Made by a program: the position numbers and the translations under genes. From NCBI RefSeq assembly GCF_964340395.1, contig NC_135556.1, positions 8,071,001 through 8,135,000 on the forward strand: a stretch of DNA of 64,000 nucleotides, given 5' to 3'. The notes under the pieces are model-generated. The model was not told the origin of the DNA. It saw nothing but the letters and a program-made list of their open reading frames with translations, and did no database searches. The stretch is from Glandiceps talaboti (Eukaryota > Hemichordata > Enteropneusta > Spengelidae). The first letter of the stretch is position 1. Each line of letters begins with the position of its first letter. Shown piece after piece: positions 1 through 11,948 of this stretch.

Positions 1-122
1 ATGTACAGCACTAAACATGTTCACTGACAAACTTGAGCAGAAACTTCAAAGAAACTTGGTGCTACGACGCAAGCCTTGTTAATTTAGAGAACTATGGCCA
101 GTGCTTGACTATTTTACATGTA

Positions 123-290
123 TACATTTTTACATTCTATGGTTGCACGAAATACATTCCAGGATCGGACGATGTCTGGGGAAGTTGCATCATGAAATAC
201 ATTCAATACATTTAATACATTTAATACATATGTTTTTACATTCTAGGGTTCTACGAAGTACATTCTAGGATCGGGCGACGGTCCGGGCAG
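123..290. repeat. Imperfect direct repeat, two copies about 106 bp apart
   Basis: TTTTTACATTCTA is followed by GG-TT, then ACGAA-TACATTC and AGGATCGG-CGA in both copies (from about 128 and 234). The unit is diverged by a few substitutions. Function unknown. Confidence 0.7.
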
Positions 291-1594
291 AGACATATAC
301 TCACTTCACTGTCGCAGTTTTCGGACAGACTCTGTTTTTGGTCAGATATCGAGTCGATTTTAAAATGTACCCTGGTTCCATCCCTTCATTTCTCACACAC
401 GTCTTCCTAGATCCTTCACACAAATGGGACACTTAATATTAGCTGGCTCACTCATGGCACAAAGAAATACATTCTCTTGCCAACAATTGCATGGACATCC
501 TGGGAAGTATCTATCATGAGCTGAAGTTCCATAAAACTATATTTTCATACCTCTTGATACTTTTCAGTTGACATGACGTCATTTTTTAACAACTTTCAGT
601 CACATGATTGGTTTGTTTACCCATCTGAAAAAGTACTAGATACTGTAGATTACTTTATTTATTTTACGACGTTTCTATATTTCCAGGAACAACTCTGTGT
701 ATGTCTTTGGCCTTCAAGTTTCATAATTCTTTCATTCGATACGCGATAAATGTACATGCAAGAAGCGAAGGTTTTACATGGTAATGAGTGTGGGCACTGT
801 TCAATGCATGCTGAACGGACGCTCATAACATGTGCATTGGGAGACGTAAATTAGTGTTTTCCTAAATGACACGAATCCTGCTACTAATTCTACAGATGTA
901 TCAATATACGCTATATACTAGAATACGATTATAAAGGTAGGGGAAATATATTCAAGACAAAGATTTGTAATATTTAGCCGGTAGACAAGGAAAACAACAA
1001 ACTACGAAATAGTAAGCGCCCCTATGGACTTCAAAGTTGAGCGCGCACTCGTATATGAACACACGAGTGACTGCCCGAACACATTTTATTTTAGTGTTCA
1101 AAGATCTTGTCTGACGTAACACTTTAAAGCTGCCATACTATTTTTTTTCAATTCACTAGGGTTAGACCAGGGGACATACAGTACCATGGATACTTATTCT
1201 TCCATTTCCAACGCGAAATGTAGACTCCAGACGACATCACTGAGTACCAGCACACTATACAGCCAGCAATGGATAAGATTATTTGATGATGGAATCTCTT
1301 TATGGTATTGGTAACCCACATTTTCTAAGTTTTATTCTCGACTCTTTCCAGGAAACCAGGAGACAGTTAAACATTCCGTTCAGTCAACTGAAATGCACGA
1401 TTGTCTACGTAAGAGACCCAGGTCCATTATATTTGAAAACGTCGTCTGCCTAAAACCCGAAGTTGAAATGGATCATTGTGGCAATGTATAGCTCCATAAT
1501 GGATACAGAAACCTTTTAATATGTGTCTAGGAGATTAAAGCTACCATTTGTGTCTATTTTATACCGTAATACAGCAAGTTAATAGAAGAAGAAA

Positions 1595-1596
<2 letters not shown>
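291..1596. other. Intergenic, holding one palindromic-core element copy
   Basis: No exon was recognised. Positions about 845-1,022 are an older copy of the terminal-inverted-repeat element described at 44,062-44,262. Confidence 0.5.
845..1022 (+). mobile_element. MITE-like element, degraded copy (AGGGGCG family)
   Basis: It shares GAATCCTGCTACTAATTCTA, ATGTATCAAT, ATATTTAGCC-GTAGAC and AAAACAACAA with the copy at 44,062-44,262 and ends in AGCGCCCCT, matching that copy's terminal repeat. The left end is diverged. Confidence 0.65.
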
Positions 1597-1684
<88 letters not shown>

Positions 1685-1758
1685 CAAACAGACTAACAGA
1701 CAGACAGACAAACAGACAAACAAACAAACAAACAAACAAACAAACAAAATAAATAAAT
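1597..1758. repeat. Compound microsatellite (GTAA)n-(CAGA)n-(AAAC)n
   Basis: (GTAA) about 22 units at 1,597-1,683, then short CAGA and AAAC runs. The long open frames over it are artefacts of the 4-bp period. Confidence 0.97.
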
Positions 1759-1872
1759 AAACTAACAAACAAACTATGTCTATGCATGGGGAAATGGGAT
1801 ATTTTAAACTCATGGATAACTATAAACATGTATATATTGTGTAGAGGCCTGTTAAATGCTATTGAAATTAAT

Positions 1873-3236
1873 ATATCAATCAATCTTTATTTGCATAGCA
1901 ACATGTCATAGCAATCGTTGTAAAGCATACAAAAACAACATACAGCTAGAAGTAAAGTGAATATAATACAAACCTTTAGCCAACTGCTGGAGGACTGTTT
2001 ACATCTACAAGAAATTCTCCAAGTGGAAGTTTATCGTCTGAGGTCAAAATATGCAAAAATTTACCTTTATCATTTAAGGAATGAAAATTTGAATTATTTA
2101 AACACAGAACTGCCAGGGGTTATGGTTAATCTATGCAAATGCGGGAAATTCAAACTGCTGTGCAGAGCACTAGCTTCTGGGTCTTATTTTCTGCATTTTT
2201 TCTGTACTCCTAGAAACACACAGGTCATGAATCATGTACACATTGTTTGTGAATGTCGTAGGATGGTAACTTGATACACTAATTAGTTGAAAATCAATCA
2301 GTTTCTATCATAGAATGTAAAAACCTTTCAAAATGAGACAAATTCTCCTGCAAACAGCTGTTTAGATTGTGTGTCACTCAGGATTATTCAAATATGCGAC
2401 ATTTGCATGTGAACAACCCAGATATAGGGAATGTTTATATTTTGGTGATTACTTGCTAGTGAGTCACCACAAGTTCTCCACTTCAAAAACATACAGTGAG
2501 TCATATGCAAAATAGGGTGCAAGGCACCAGGGAGTTATGTCTTTAATGACAAAGAAGAAAAAAGTGCCTTTCTTTCATTTGTATAATGAGAACAAAGAAT
2601 AAAATGATGAAATTCACCTTCTACCATATTTTGACAAAATTTACAGAATCTTTCATCTACAGGAATTTTAGGAGTTACACCGTCTACCCAACTCAATTTG
2701 AATATTATAATCCGAAATTCTAAATTTACAAGAGGCAACTATTGTAAGTACAACTATACGTATGTATTTACAGTTTTAGAAAACTGTGTAAGTTATAATA
2801 TAGCTAATATAGTCACTAGTTTTCTACAAACGGGATTTTTAATTTGCAGAAGATATTTCTCAAAACCAAAAACTGTTTCCAAACAATCTATATCAGTACT
2901 GTTTCTTCTAATGTTACAAAAAATTTGACATAAATTATCATAAACCTTCTTGATTGTAGAATTAAACATGCAAAGATTTGACCACATACTGTTCTCACTA
3001 TATTTATCAAGTAAATTTCTTATATAAATACCCCATTTTGAATAACGCATAGAAGACATGTAGGCAGCTCTCAATAAACCATCTCCATCAACAATTAATC
3101 TATACCAACACTTTAACGTATGGCCATACAGTTGTATAACAATATGTATTGACTCGAGTAAAATTTGGGTATTGAAGACAATTTTAAAGTACTCTATGGC
3201 TACCGATAATGTGTATGGTTTGAAATTGTATACCAT
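1873..3236 (-). mobile_element. 3' part of a non-LTR retrotransposon (LINE), minus strand, decayed
   Basis: Minus-strand frames from 3,236 to 2,535 encode a decayed reverse-transcriptase C-terminus. The last frame contains IPVDERFCKFC, then GEFHHFILCSHY, the Cys/His cluster typical of the end of many invertebrate LINE proteins. Downstream (lower coordinates) is a non-coding tail ending near 1,873 in AATAAAGATTGATTGAT on the minus strand, a plausible LINE 3' end with a short ATTG tail. Stops and a frame change between the two pieces show it is dead. The exact family is not assigned. Confidence 0.72.
2535..3236 (-). pseudogene. Decayed LINE reverse-transcriptase C-terminal coding remnant
   Basis: One frame (3,236-2,793) gives a Trp/Tyr-rich region (SKWGIYIRNLLD, VYDNLCQ) and another (2,738-2,535) the terminal Cys/His motif (CKFC...H...C). 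They are interrupted by stops, so it is not functional. It belongs to the element spanning 1,873-3,236. Confidence 0.68.
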
Positions 3237-3499
3237 TAAATGGCCTCCTGAATGTCCTTATTTAAAAAAAAAGACCACTAGCTATCAAATGGGGGTACTT
3301 GAAATTGTGACTATTTTGCATATAGGAAACCATATACTTATTCTTGATACTGCCAAACATTAACATTTATTGTTGTTGATACTGATTAGTGATTACTCTA
3401 TTGTTGATGTTTGTCACTATGTATTGTTTATTTATGTGTTTGTTTATTTATATATTTATTTATTTACTTAATTGATTAATTAATTAAATTCATATATTC

Positions 3500-3517
3500 A
3501 TTTATTTATTTACTTAC

Positions 3518-3616
<99 letters not shown>

Positions 3617-3650
3617 TGTGTTTGTTTGTTTGTTTGTTTGTCTGTTTGTT
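3500..3650. repeat. (TTTA)n microsatellite with TTTG tail
   Basis: Continuous TTTA units from about 3,513 to 3,617, then TTTG units to about 3,650. Confidence 0.97.
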
Positions 3651-4016
3651 TTCGTAAACAAAAGTAACTGAGCCTGAGTTCCCCGTGATTCATTCATGTA
3701 CTATTTCGCACGACCATTATGCAGCTGTAGTGGTCTAATATTTCATCGACCAATAGATGTTACCATGGTTACAAATGAGTGCTGTATAGGTTTAAAAAAA
3801 CAGTGCAAAGTTCACTTTGATGTCATTTATGGGATAGGGCGTAATGTCCCTGTAACGGTACCAGGTCGGTACGGTATGGGGGTAACGCCATACTCCGCTA
3901 GCCTATCTAAACAATACTATACCCAAGTACAACAGGCCTAGGTTACGCCCCTTCATAGTTTATAAACTTTAACATACTGATATCAAAGTTTGATACACTT
4001 TGTATCCTTTGACCAC

Positions 4017-4125
4017 AGGGGCGTGTATTATTGCTAAGATTTCCGTTTTCTTAGGAAAATATCATACGAATCTTGCTGCTACAAATGTATCGATCTATAG
4101 TACTACGTATACTATAAATATGACA
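4017..4125 (+). mobile_element. MITE-like element, truncated copy (AGGGGCG family)
   Basis: It begins AGGGGCGTGTATTATTGCT and continues through a palindromic TTTTCTTAGGAAAAT core, CGAATCTTGCTGCTACAAAT and GTATCGAT. This matches the first half of the copy at 44,062-44,262; the second half is absent. Confidence 0.78.
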
Positions 4126-4524
4126 TGGTTTCAATCAACTGACATACATTTTATTGTGCTACAATACAATGTATTTATATTACTGCCTTAATATCTTACT
4201 TTGTTTATACAAGTTCGTTTGTTTCTGGTGTCTTGTGGTGAATTACTTTCATATCTACATTGATAACAGGAATACCCTTTGTCAAACCGAATGAGCACAA
4301 AAAATAATGTGACTTCTTTTCAGTGAACCTTCTCCATAAGGGAGCACCCCTTCCCCCCCCCGGCCCTGATGGTAAAGAATCCTTGGAAATATTCCTGGAT
4401 CTTCACCAAAAAACTAATCATTTGGCCCGAGTCATTTTTTCATGGGGAAACCTTTCTACAAAGTTTCATAAATTTGGATTGTCAATTTTCGAAACGGTTT
4501 AGAACACTATTCATATACAACGTC

Positions 4525-4590
4525 CAGACACAGACACAGACACAGACACAGACACAGACACAGACACAGACACAGACACAGACACAGACA
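4525..4590. repeat. (CAGACA)n hexanucleotide microsatellite
   Basis: About eleven units of the hexamer, followed by TA-rich sequence. Confidence 0.95.
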
Positions 4591-5296
4591 TATACGTACA
4601 AAGACACACAGACTATTATATATATACATATATATATATAATTCATTTAGTTATATATCTCATATATACATGATACACACAACAGTTATTGTTTATGCTT
4701 CATTGCTCAGCAGTCTCCTCATGGAATATTTTGAAAAAGTCCATTGTATGCAAATGACATGCAAATTGCGATGGCGAGTACAGGGAAACAGTATACCAGG
4801 CTGCATAGCACATTATTATTGTATCGGCGTGCGAAAAGTAGCACATAGTTAATGTCACGACTATTAAATGAAGTAACAGCCTTCCTGTGGACCTACGACA
4901 AAAAACGCACGTATCCGACGTATTTTGTGACCTACATGTACGCTTGTCTACGTGTGATGACTAGTCAATCGACGAGTTTACAGTTGCACAGAAGACCCGT
5001 GCGATGGGTGGAAAAAGGTACGACTTTATTTATGATCCGATCAATTTGTAACGTGGTCCAGGATAACTTATCCATTTACATCCCTGGGGACATATCCCTA
5101 ATAGAGAGTATTTGAACTGGCAGTTTTAGTGACAAATTTCGCGTTGCCCCCGGAGTTGTGTCTACAATATGCCCCCAAGACGAAAGGAGAATGATAGCCA
5201 TCGGACGGACAATGCCGTGAGTAATAACGGTAAGTTCTTACAGCGTTGAGCTTTTTATAGCTGTAGAAATATCCAAGTGTCTTCATCTTCTCACTC

Positions 5297-5362
5297 ATAC
5301 ATACATACATACATACATACATACATACATACATACATACATACATACATACATACATACAT

Positions 5363-5397
<35 letters not shown>

Positions 5398-5501
5398 TAC
5401 ATACATACATACATACATACATACATACATACATACATACATACATCACATACATACATACATACATACATACATACATACATACATACATACATACATA
5501 C
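5297..5501. repeat. (CATA)n microsatellite with internal (AC)n
   Basis: Two long CATA blocks separated by an ACAC block (5,379-5,396) and one CACA interruption near 5,447. Confidence 0.97.
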
Positions 5502-5527
5502 GATTCTATGTACTAAGTTAAACTGTG

Positions 5528-5616
5528 TTATATTAGCTATATTATAACTTCTCAATTTCCAACACAGTTTTCTAAAACTGTAAATACATACGTATAGTTG
5601 TGCTTGCCTCTTCTAA
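5528..5616 (+). mobile_element. LINE fragment, same family as 1.9-3.2 kb, opposite orientation
   Basis: The reverse complement matches 2,745-2,815 closely, including ACTATACGTATGTATTTACA, GTTTTAGAAAACTGTGT and AGTTATAATATAGCTAATAT, with a short extra stretch after the second block. No other LINE sequence was recognised beside it. Confidence 0.72.
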
Positions 5617-5619
5617 TAT

Positions 5620-7640
5620 GGCGATGATCTCATTTCTAAGAATTTGTGTTATTGACGATTACATTTGTATTTTAAAGTTTGATGATGCTATAAAACACGC
5701 CATATAGGTTGGTAGCAGTTGTATAAAACCAAAAAATATTTATTTTTTTGCACCTGGTCTGCTGACAAGCTTGTGATCAAAAGCATGGCGTGGTCAGTCG
5801 TAGAATGAGTAATGTAAACACAATTTACAAAAATCGCTTTGTATGATTTGGTGCAGACAGTGGTCCGTACATTTTCTATTTAATTGTGATAAATGCCGTG
5901 ACAGTTCAGTACTAAACAACTATGAAATGGCTATACACATAATATAATCCAAATTACAAATGTGATTTATGTATTTATAATATTAGTTATTAAACGTTGC
6001 TATTATTATTATGATTATTGCCAACAATAATTCAGTCGTCGTTTGGTATGACGTGTAAACAATGCATACTTGAAAGTTTGTAGAAGGAGCGTTGTTTGTC
6101 TTTCGACATGTGACTCGAGTCTGTCAAACTCTTCCATTGTTCAATTTTTATTATCAAACAAAACCATTCGATGTCAATGAAAGAGAAACGTCAACATTAT
6201 TATGTACATTTTAAGTCCCCTCTTTCTTTTTTTTTCTTTTTTACATATTTGCAAAGTTTACATCATCGTTGAACTTTATCATCACCGGAGTTCTTTTTAA
6301 GGGTGACCTTTTTTTTCTGTTTCTGTAATCTTTTTCCTAAAATAACATGTGTTACATGTTCTCAGTCTGTTCTGTCCAACCTGCAACAATCGGCACATTT
6401 TTTTAGGTACCTAAAGTATTCAAATTGATGCTGTAAAACTTAAGTAATCTGACAAGCATGCCGTTGTTGCTGTTCAGATGATATTTGAATTTCTCAACAA
6501 TTGACCCGAATATTGTTATCAAGGCAGCTCATGTTATGAGAGTTTTAGTACCATGTAATGGAGTGTACACCATGACAACATACAAGTATCTGTATCTATT
6601 GTACAGCAGAACGTTAGAGGCAGGAGAGTCGATCTATTCCAATTCCATTTCAGACTGGTAGAACGGCCGTATGACATATTATGTCCAAGGCAGGTAAAAC
6701 CGGATAGGGACGTGTCTTCTGCCTCATCGACTGTACCATTTCACACAAAAAGATTGTTTGCAATAGTTTGAATTCTACTCCCACTTTGATATACTGGTTG
6801 CTAGTCCTGACAGATCAATCGTTGTGGGCGCTGTCTAATCTCTCTTTCCTCGTTATTAGGGCAGGCTGTAATAGTCTACCCATGACGTACATCCATATAC
6901 ATGTAATTTTACAAATGTGTACACAACCATTTAATTAATAGTGACGTAGCATAATCGAGCGCCCCCACCCGTCATAAAATGCTGAATATACACACTGGAA
7001 TGACAATTGGTACCTTTATATATTATAATATACAAAGCATACAAGTATAACGTTTATACACGTAATAATTGCGAAGGAAACAAAGTAAATAAAGGAACCG
7101 AGCAGTATTCGTACACCAGGTTTTAATCGATCAGATTCTTAAAGGCTGCTGTAGTCATGATTTGCAATAAGAAAGTACGGAAGTATATAAACGCACCCAG
7201 AAACATCTAAATCTTGTGACAGTTCAACTGTGAAATATCTATGCTATCTCTTTAGTTTTGCCCAACTAAATAACAGAAATGCAATCCATAAAGTTGGGGA
7301 TCCGGATGTAGTTTTGCGTTTTCAAATTTTGTTTGAATCACAAATTTGGTAGAAGAAACACGCAAATGCGAATGCAGGAGTTTCCACAAAGACAGTTGTA
7401 AGGGGGGAGGGGAGGGGAGGGGGTTGTTTATAGGGAAATGAAAATCGTCACTTGATCGAAGTGCTGCAATGCTAAGCACGTACCTAAAAGGCTCAGTTGA
7501 ATTGATAGTAGAGGATAGTACGTTCGTATTTAGATTGCAATGTTCTCTACTCAAAGCAGTTCACAAAGCTTATTGGAAACTCAGACGCTGTGAAACTTGT
7601 ATACCTAATTACCTACTTGGTGTTACCATGGTTACATGTA
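5620..7640. other. Intergenic AT-rich sequence
   Basis: No exon was recognised. A fragment of the family at 8,442-8,650 lies inverted at 6,807-6,880. Confidence 0.5.
6807..6880 (-). repeat. Dispersed repeat copy (inverted relative to 8,442-8,650)
   Basis: Its reverse complement shares AGCCTG-CCTAATA, GAGATTAGACAGCGCCCACA and TGATCTGTCAG with the two copies near 8.5 kb. Confidence 0.75.
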
Positions 7641-7649
7641 TCCCAATCA

Positions 7650-8800
7650 TTCCCAAGTTGTTTGTGTTTCATATCTCTCATTTGCCACTCGTTCCCAAGT
7701 TACATTCTATTCCCAGCTGCATGACAATTTGTCTTCAACTTTCAGTTACATATGATATCACTGTTTCATAAGTAGTTTCTACATATCAAATCAAACTAGT
7801 AGTTTTCACATCCTATTTGACCATCATTCCTAATTTGTTTACACTCAATTTTTTAATGTTTCACATTATCCCATTACCAACTTGTTGCCAAGTCATATCA
7901 TTACTTAGCTGCATAAGACAGTTTGTGTTCAACTTTCACATATCCCATATCACCCGTTTGTACATTGTCAAACTAGCAATTTTCACATCCCATTTGCCAC
8001 TCGTTCCCTAGTTGATTCATTCCTTACTTGGCTGCATGACTTTGCGTTCAATCAAGGAAAAATCCTTCTTAGTTGCATATTTGTCACTCATTCAAAAGCT
8101 GTCTGTGTTCAACTTGCAGTTTCACATAGCCACTTGTTCCCAAATTGTTTCATTCCCCAGCTGCATGAGTTTAGTTTGTCTTCAACTTCCAAAGTTGCAC
8201 ATATTACTAGTTTCTACAGTCAAACTAGTAGTTTTCACATCCCATTCGCCACTCATTCCTAATTTCTTTGCACTCAACTTTCTAATGTTTCACATATTCC
8301 AATTGTCTATTGTTCCTAAATTGCTCCATTCTAAAGCTGCTCATTCCCAATTCCCAAGTACAAATGTAGTTCCATTCTGAAGCTGCATGACAATGTGTTC
8401 AACTTTCATAGATGCACATTTAATTTGTCATAGTTTCACATAGATTGTAATGACATCATCAGTCCGGGCTTATCAGCCTGTGCTAATAGATTGGAGAAAG
8501 GGAGATTAGACAGCGCCCACAACGGCTGATCTGTCAAAATACAGAACCAGCAGACTGTAATGATGTCGTCGGTCCAGGCTTATCAGCCTGTCCTAATAGT
8601 TTAGGGGAAAGGGAGATTAGACCGCACGCCCTCAACGGCTGATCTGTCAGTCTAAGTTTCACACACCTTATTCCCAAGTTGATTGCGTTCACCTTGCAGT
8701 TTCCCATATCCAATTTCACACCTGTTCCCAAGTTGTTTCATTCTCAAACAGCTTTCACAGTTGCAAATATCCCATTTGACACTCATTCAGAAAACTGTTC
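7650..8800. repeat. Diverged repeat block with TTCCCAAGTTG-type units
   Basis: CATTTGCCACTCGTTCCCAA, AGCTGCATGACA, TGTGTTCAACTTTCA and TTTCACAT(A/C)CCCAT recur many times with irregular spacing through about 1.1 kb. This looks like an old tandem array blurred by point changes and indels. Several overlapping open frames arise from it and are not credible genes. Confidence 0.72.
8442..8650 (+). repeat. Two tandem copies of a roughly 100-bp dispersed repeat inside the older array
   Basis: Copy 1 (8,442-8,537) and copy 2 (8,552-8,650) share GACTGTAATGA-like starts, GGCTTATCAGCCTGT-CTAAT, AAAGGGAGATTAGAC and CAACGGCTGATCTGTCA. A third copy is inverted at 6,807. No coding potential. Confidence 0.85.
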
Positions 8801-11190
8801 AACTTGCAGTTCACCATTCATTCAGTTGACTGCACACAAAAAAACAGCATACACCACTACTGACTGTATATACAGAATTCAACTTTAATACTTAATAAAA
8901 TTGTATCAATGCTCCAGTATAATTTCTTGCTATACCGTCACAGTGTAAAAATAGATGTCTTTCCCCACAACAATAATTAAATGTACAGAATAAGTTTGTA
9001 TCAACTACATTGCAATTTCTAATACTGTCATTAAATTTGTGCTGTTCATGTGAATTTTTATCACACGAAAAAAGAGTTGGGGAAAAAAAATAATTCTCGT
9101 CTTGTCAGTTTACAAGTTATTAATCAAGTACCACTGAAATGTCATATACATTCTCTCTAAACTTTATCTATTTTTAACTTATGTATTTTTTGTGTGTGAG
9201 ATTTGCTCAAACTGTTTTTTGTTGGTTTTTTTCACTCGTTTTTCTTAAAAACTATGTTTGTGATATTAGAAATGACAGTGCAGTTCTGTTACTCTAACAG
9301 TGCCGTGTTAAAAGCATATCTACAATATTGATTTTTTTCTTTAAGTTTGGGAACTTTACTCAGAAATTTACATCTGAAGAACCCAAAATAAGTGACAAAA
9401 TAATGTACAGGTCTAGAGACGAAGTTAGTAAAAATGCTGTGCTTCGGTTCCGTAAGTTGTCAAGACGAGAAATATTTCTTATTCCGTTTTCGCCATTTTC
9501 AACAGATTGAAGGTCTGAACAAAATGCATCATATAATTAATATAAAGAACAAAGAAAAAATAAAGTATTTCAAATTGGTCTTATCTAAATCAAAGATAAT
9601 ACAACACTGTGTCTCAGAAGTATGTCAAAGCTTTCAACGAAAAATAAACATCTCTTTCACACATGCCGTCATTCACAAATACATATATATAGAGTGAATA
9701 CTTATTCTGTAAAGATAATTCTACATACTACTACTAAGACCTACTATACTATATCTTATAACTACTTTTGTACACAACACGCCACTTGGGATACAATTAT
9801 CCACCCCCCCCCCCACCCCCACCCCAAATGATGAAAACAAAACAAAATTGAAATGGTCTACGAATTAGTGCTGTTTTTCTCAGATATTCCAAAGTTACGA
9901 GATTCCGGGCTTTCATATATATTTTCACTTCACAAGCTTCGAAATGAAATATTTCATTTGCATTCTAAACAGATATAAATAAAACTTCTATGTATAATAC
10001 ACTGAGAACGACAAAATTAAAACAACTGGAAACTGCAAGACCACTGTAGAATTCTTATATAAACTCAAACAAAAAACTTAAATACTCTATTTTGGGCAGT
10101 CATCAAGTTATATCGTTCATTCACTGCATGAACAAAAATAAAATAGATCTAAACCGGACTTTGAATACCCAAGATATGAATCACTGCAACATTACAACAA
10201 CAAAAATAGATACGAAATACATTTTTTTTTTCGTTCATCTTTTTTTTAAACCAACAAAAACTAGACACAAAGGGTACTGTGTTGTATTATCTCCATATAT
10301 TAATATGAATTTGTCATCAGTTTGTGCCTAACTCTTGTTGGTTTTTTAGTTTTAGAAAGATTCAAAACTTGCATTGCATTTTGCAATTGATATAGCTGCC
10401 TAAGAAAGGAACCTCCACACACTGGAAACTCTAAGATAGGCAATTCATAAAGTCAAGAATACATAATAGATAAAAAAAAAAAACCAAGATCAGTTTGTGT
10501 TTTGTTTCAACACAATGTGAAGCTTTCTTACATGAAACATACGGAATCAGATTAGGTTCAAAAGTATCAAGCTACTGTAAAAGTTGCTGAAGACTGCTAT
10601 CTACAAAGCATGACCATTTTCTAATTTAGCCGCCACACAGTGCGTAATTTGCAAATAGGTAGAAGTCACAGAGTGTGTGATTTGTGATTCGGCAGCGCTC
10701 CTTTCGTACCACCCACTTTTATACATGAGGTATTTCAATGACTTTGAAAAAAAGTTCATTAAAACACACTAAATTGCATTGTACGATTGCCTGAAATTTG
10801 CATTGAGAATTTGCTTATATTTCAGCATCATTCACATTCAGCTACATCCTTTGAATGAAGTACGAAAATTGCATGCACACATCAAAGTTGCATTGAGGTG
10901 TTGGATAATTAAGGTTGCACTAGGAATTCTTCTTGCATTTTCATTGTACATAACAGGCACATATATATATATACGATACAGTGATCAGATCGTAACTCTA
11001 ATTTTTCACATAATACATTATATGGAATACAAACGGGAAGACAACAAAAACAGCAGGGCACAAACGTAAAACTCTGAACAAGTCACTGTTGCCGTTCGGA
11101 AAAATATACATCTTCAGAATTTCATATTGTCTCAAAGTACGGCTTGGTATCCGTAAACTTTTGAAATTGTCACAAGTGTGCGCATCATGA
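8801..11190. other. Intergenic AT-rich sequence
   Basis: Many A/T runs and a C-rich run at about 9,805-9,825. Nothing coding was recognised. It could include distal 3' UTR of the SLC6 gene. Confidence 0.4.
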
Positions 11191-11335
11191 GATTGACCGA
11201 CGACCACAGACTGCCTCGGAGCGATGTCTGTTTGGAAGAGCGATTGACCGACGACCACAGACTACCTCGGAGCGATGTCTGTTTGGAAGAGAGATTGACC
11301 GACGACCACAGACTACCTCGGAGCGATGTCTGTTC
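11191..11335. repeat. 51-bp tandem repeat, about 2.9 copies
   Basis: The unit starting GATTGACCGACGACCACAGA recurs at 11,191, 11,242 and 11,293 with near identity; copy 1 differs at one base of the shared core. The third copy ends early after TGTCTGTT. Because 51 is a multiple of 3, it is read as a repeated 17-residue frame on the minus strand, but the surroundings do not look coding. It lies about 0.5 kb beyond the SLC6 stop. Confidence 0.92.
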
Positions 11336-11819
11336 ATAAGAACATTGTCGCCAGATCACATATGATACAAATCTACTCTTCTTTTGATTCTGTAACCTTC
11401 TGTTCCACCGAAAGCTCAAGACATGAATGATCTTTTTTTTTTTCTTAACCATAACCAACAAATCTATACAAATATCATCTCCCTGATTTGATGTGTACTA
11501 TATTTGCTTTTGATGTGGACACAATGCAAAAATGTCACAATTCAGTGTTCACAATTCCGAGGTAAATTTGTTCAGACACGAATTAACTGAATTTCTTTTG
11601 TAGCATCATATTGGGACATCTCTCAAGGCATAAGTCGTAAGCTACCTCTTTCAAAACGAGAGTTTCTTACAAATACAAATCTACATCTTTCTTCTTCAGG
11701 TCAAACACGTTCCAATTTTGATCAACACATAAGGGAAGAGTCTTAGCTTTCAGGGATTTCTCAACATATATAATTTACAGTTTTTTTCTTCCAATTTGTA
11801 CACATCTTCATACGACATC
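11336..11819 (-). other. 3' flank / probable 3' UTR of the SLC6 gene
   Basis: AT-rich sequence directly after the stop codon. Transcription probably continues here, but I could not find a minus-strand AATAAA to place the end. Confidence 0.35.
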
Positions 11820-11948
11820 TCACAAGAAATAAATATCACGGTTTGAATTGTTCTCTCTAAGTTTTGTGTATCTATGGCCAGCAATCTTGCGATTGGCGTC
11901 AAGCAGAGGCCCCCATGCCTTAGTGGGTTTGATGGAATTTTTCAAGCG
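11820..11948 (-). CDS. SLC6 gene, exon 14 (residues 598-639, cytoplasmic C-terminus and stop)
   Basis: It begins [20 protein letters not shown], close to GlyT1-type tails, and ends IYFL followed by TGA. The acceptor is CACATTGCAG. The C-terminus is short (42 residues) and lacks the PDZ-like ending seen in some vertebrate GlyTs. No AATAAA on the minus strand was noticed in the next 800 bp, so the 3' UTR end is unknown. Confidence 0.94.
   Translation of the reverse strand, partial: RLKNSIKPTKAWGPLLDANRKIAGHRYTKLRENNSNRDIYFL

Noticed and set aside
7469-8380. Series of overlapping plus-strand frames of 64-122 codons
   Set aside because: They arise from the diverged repeat block. Residue patterns recur with the repeat, not with any domain.
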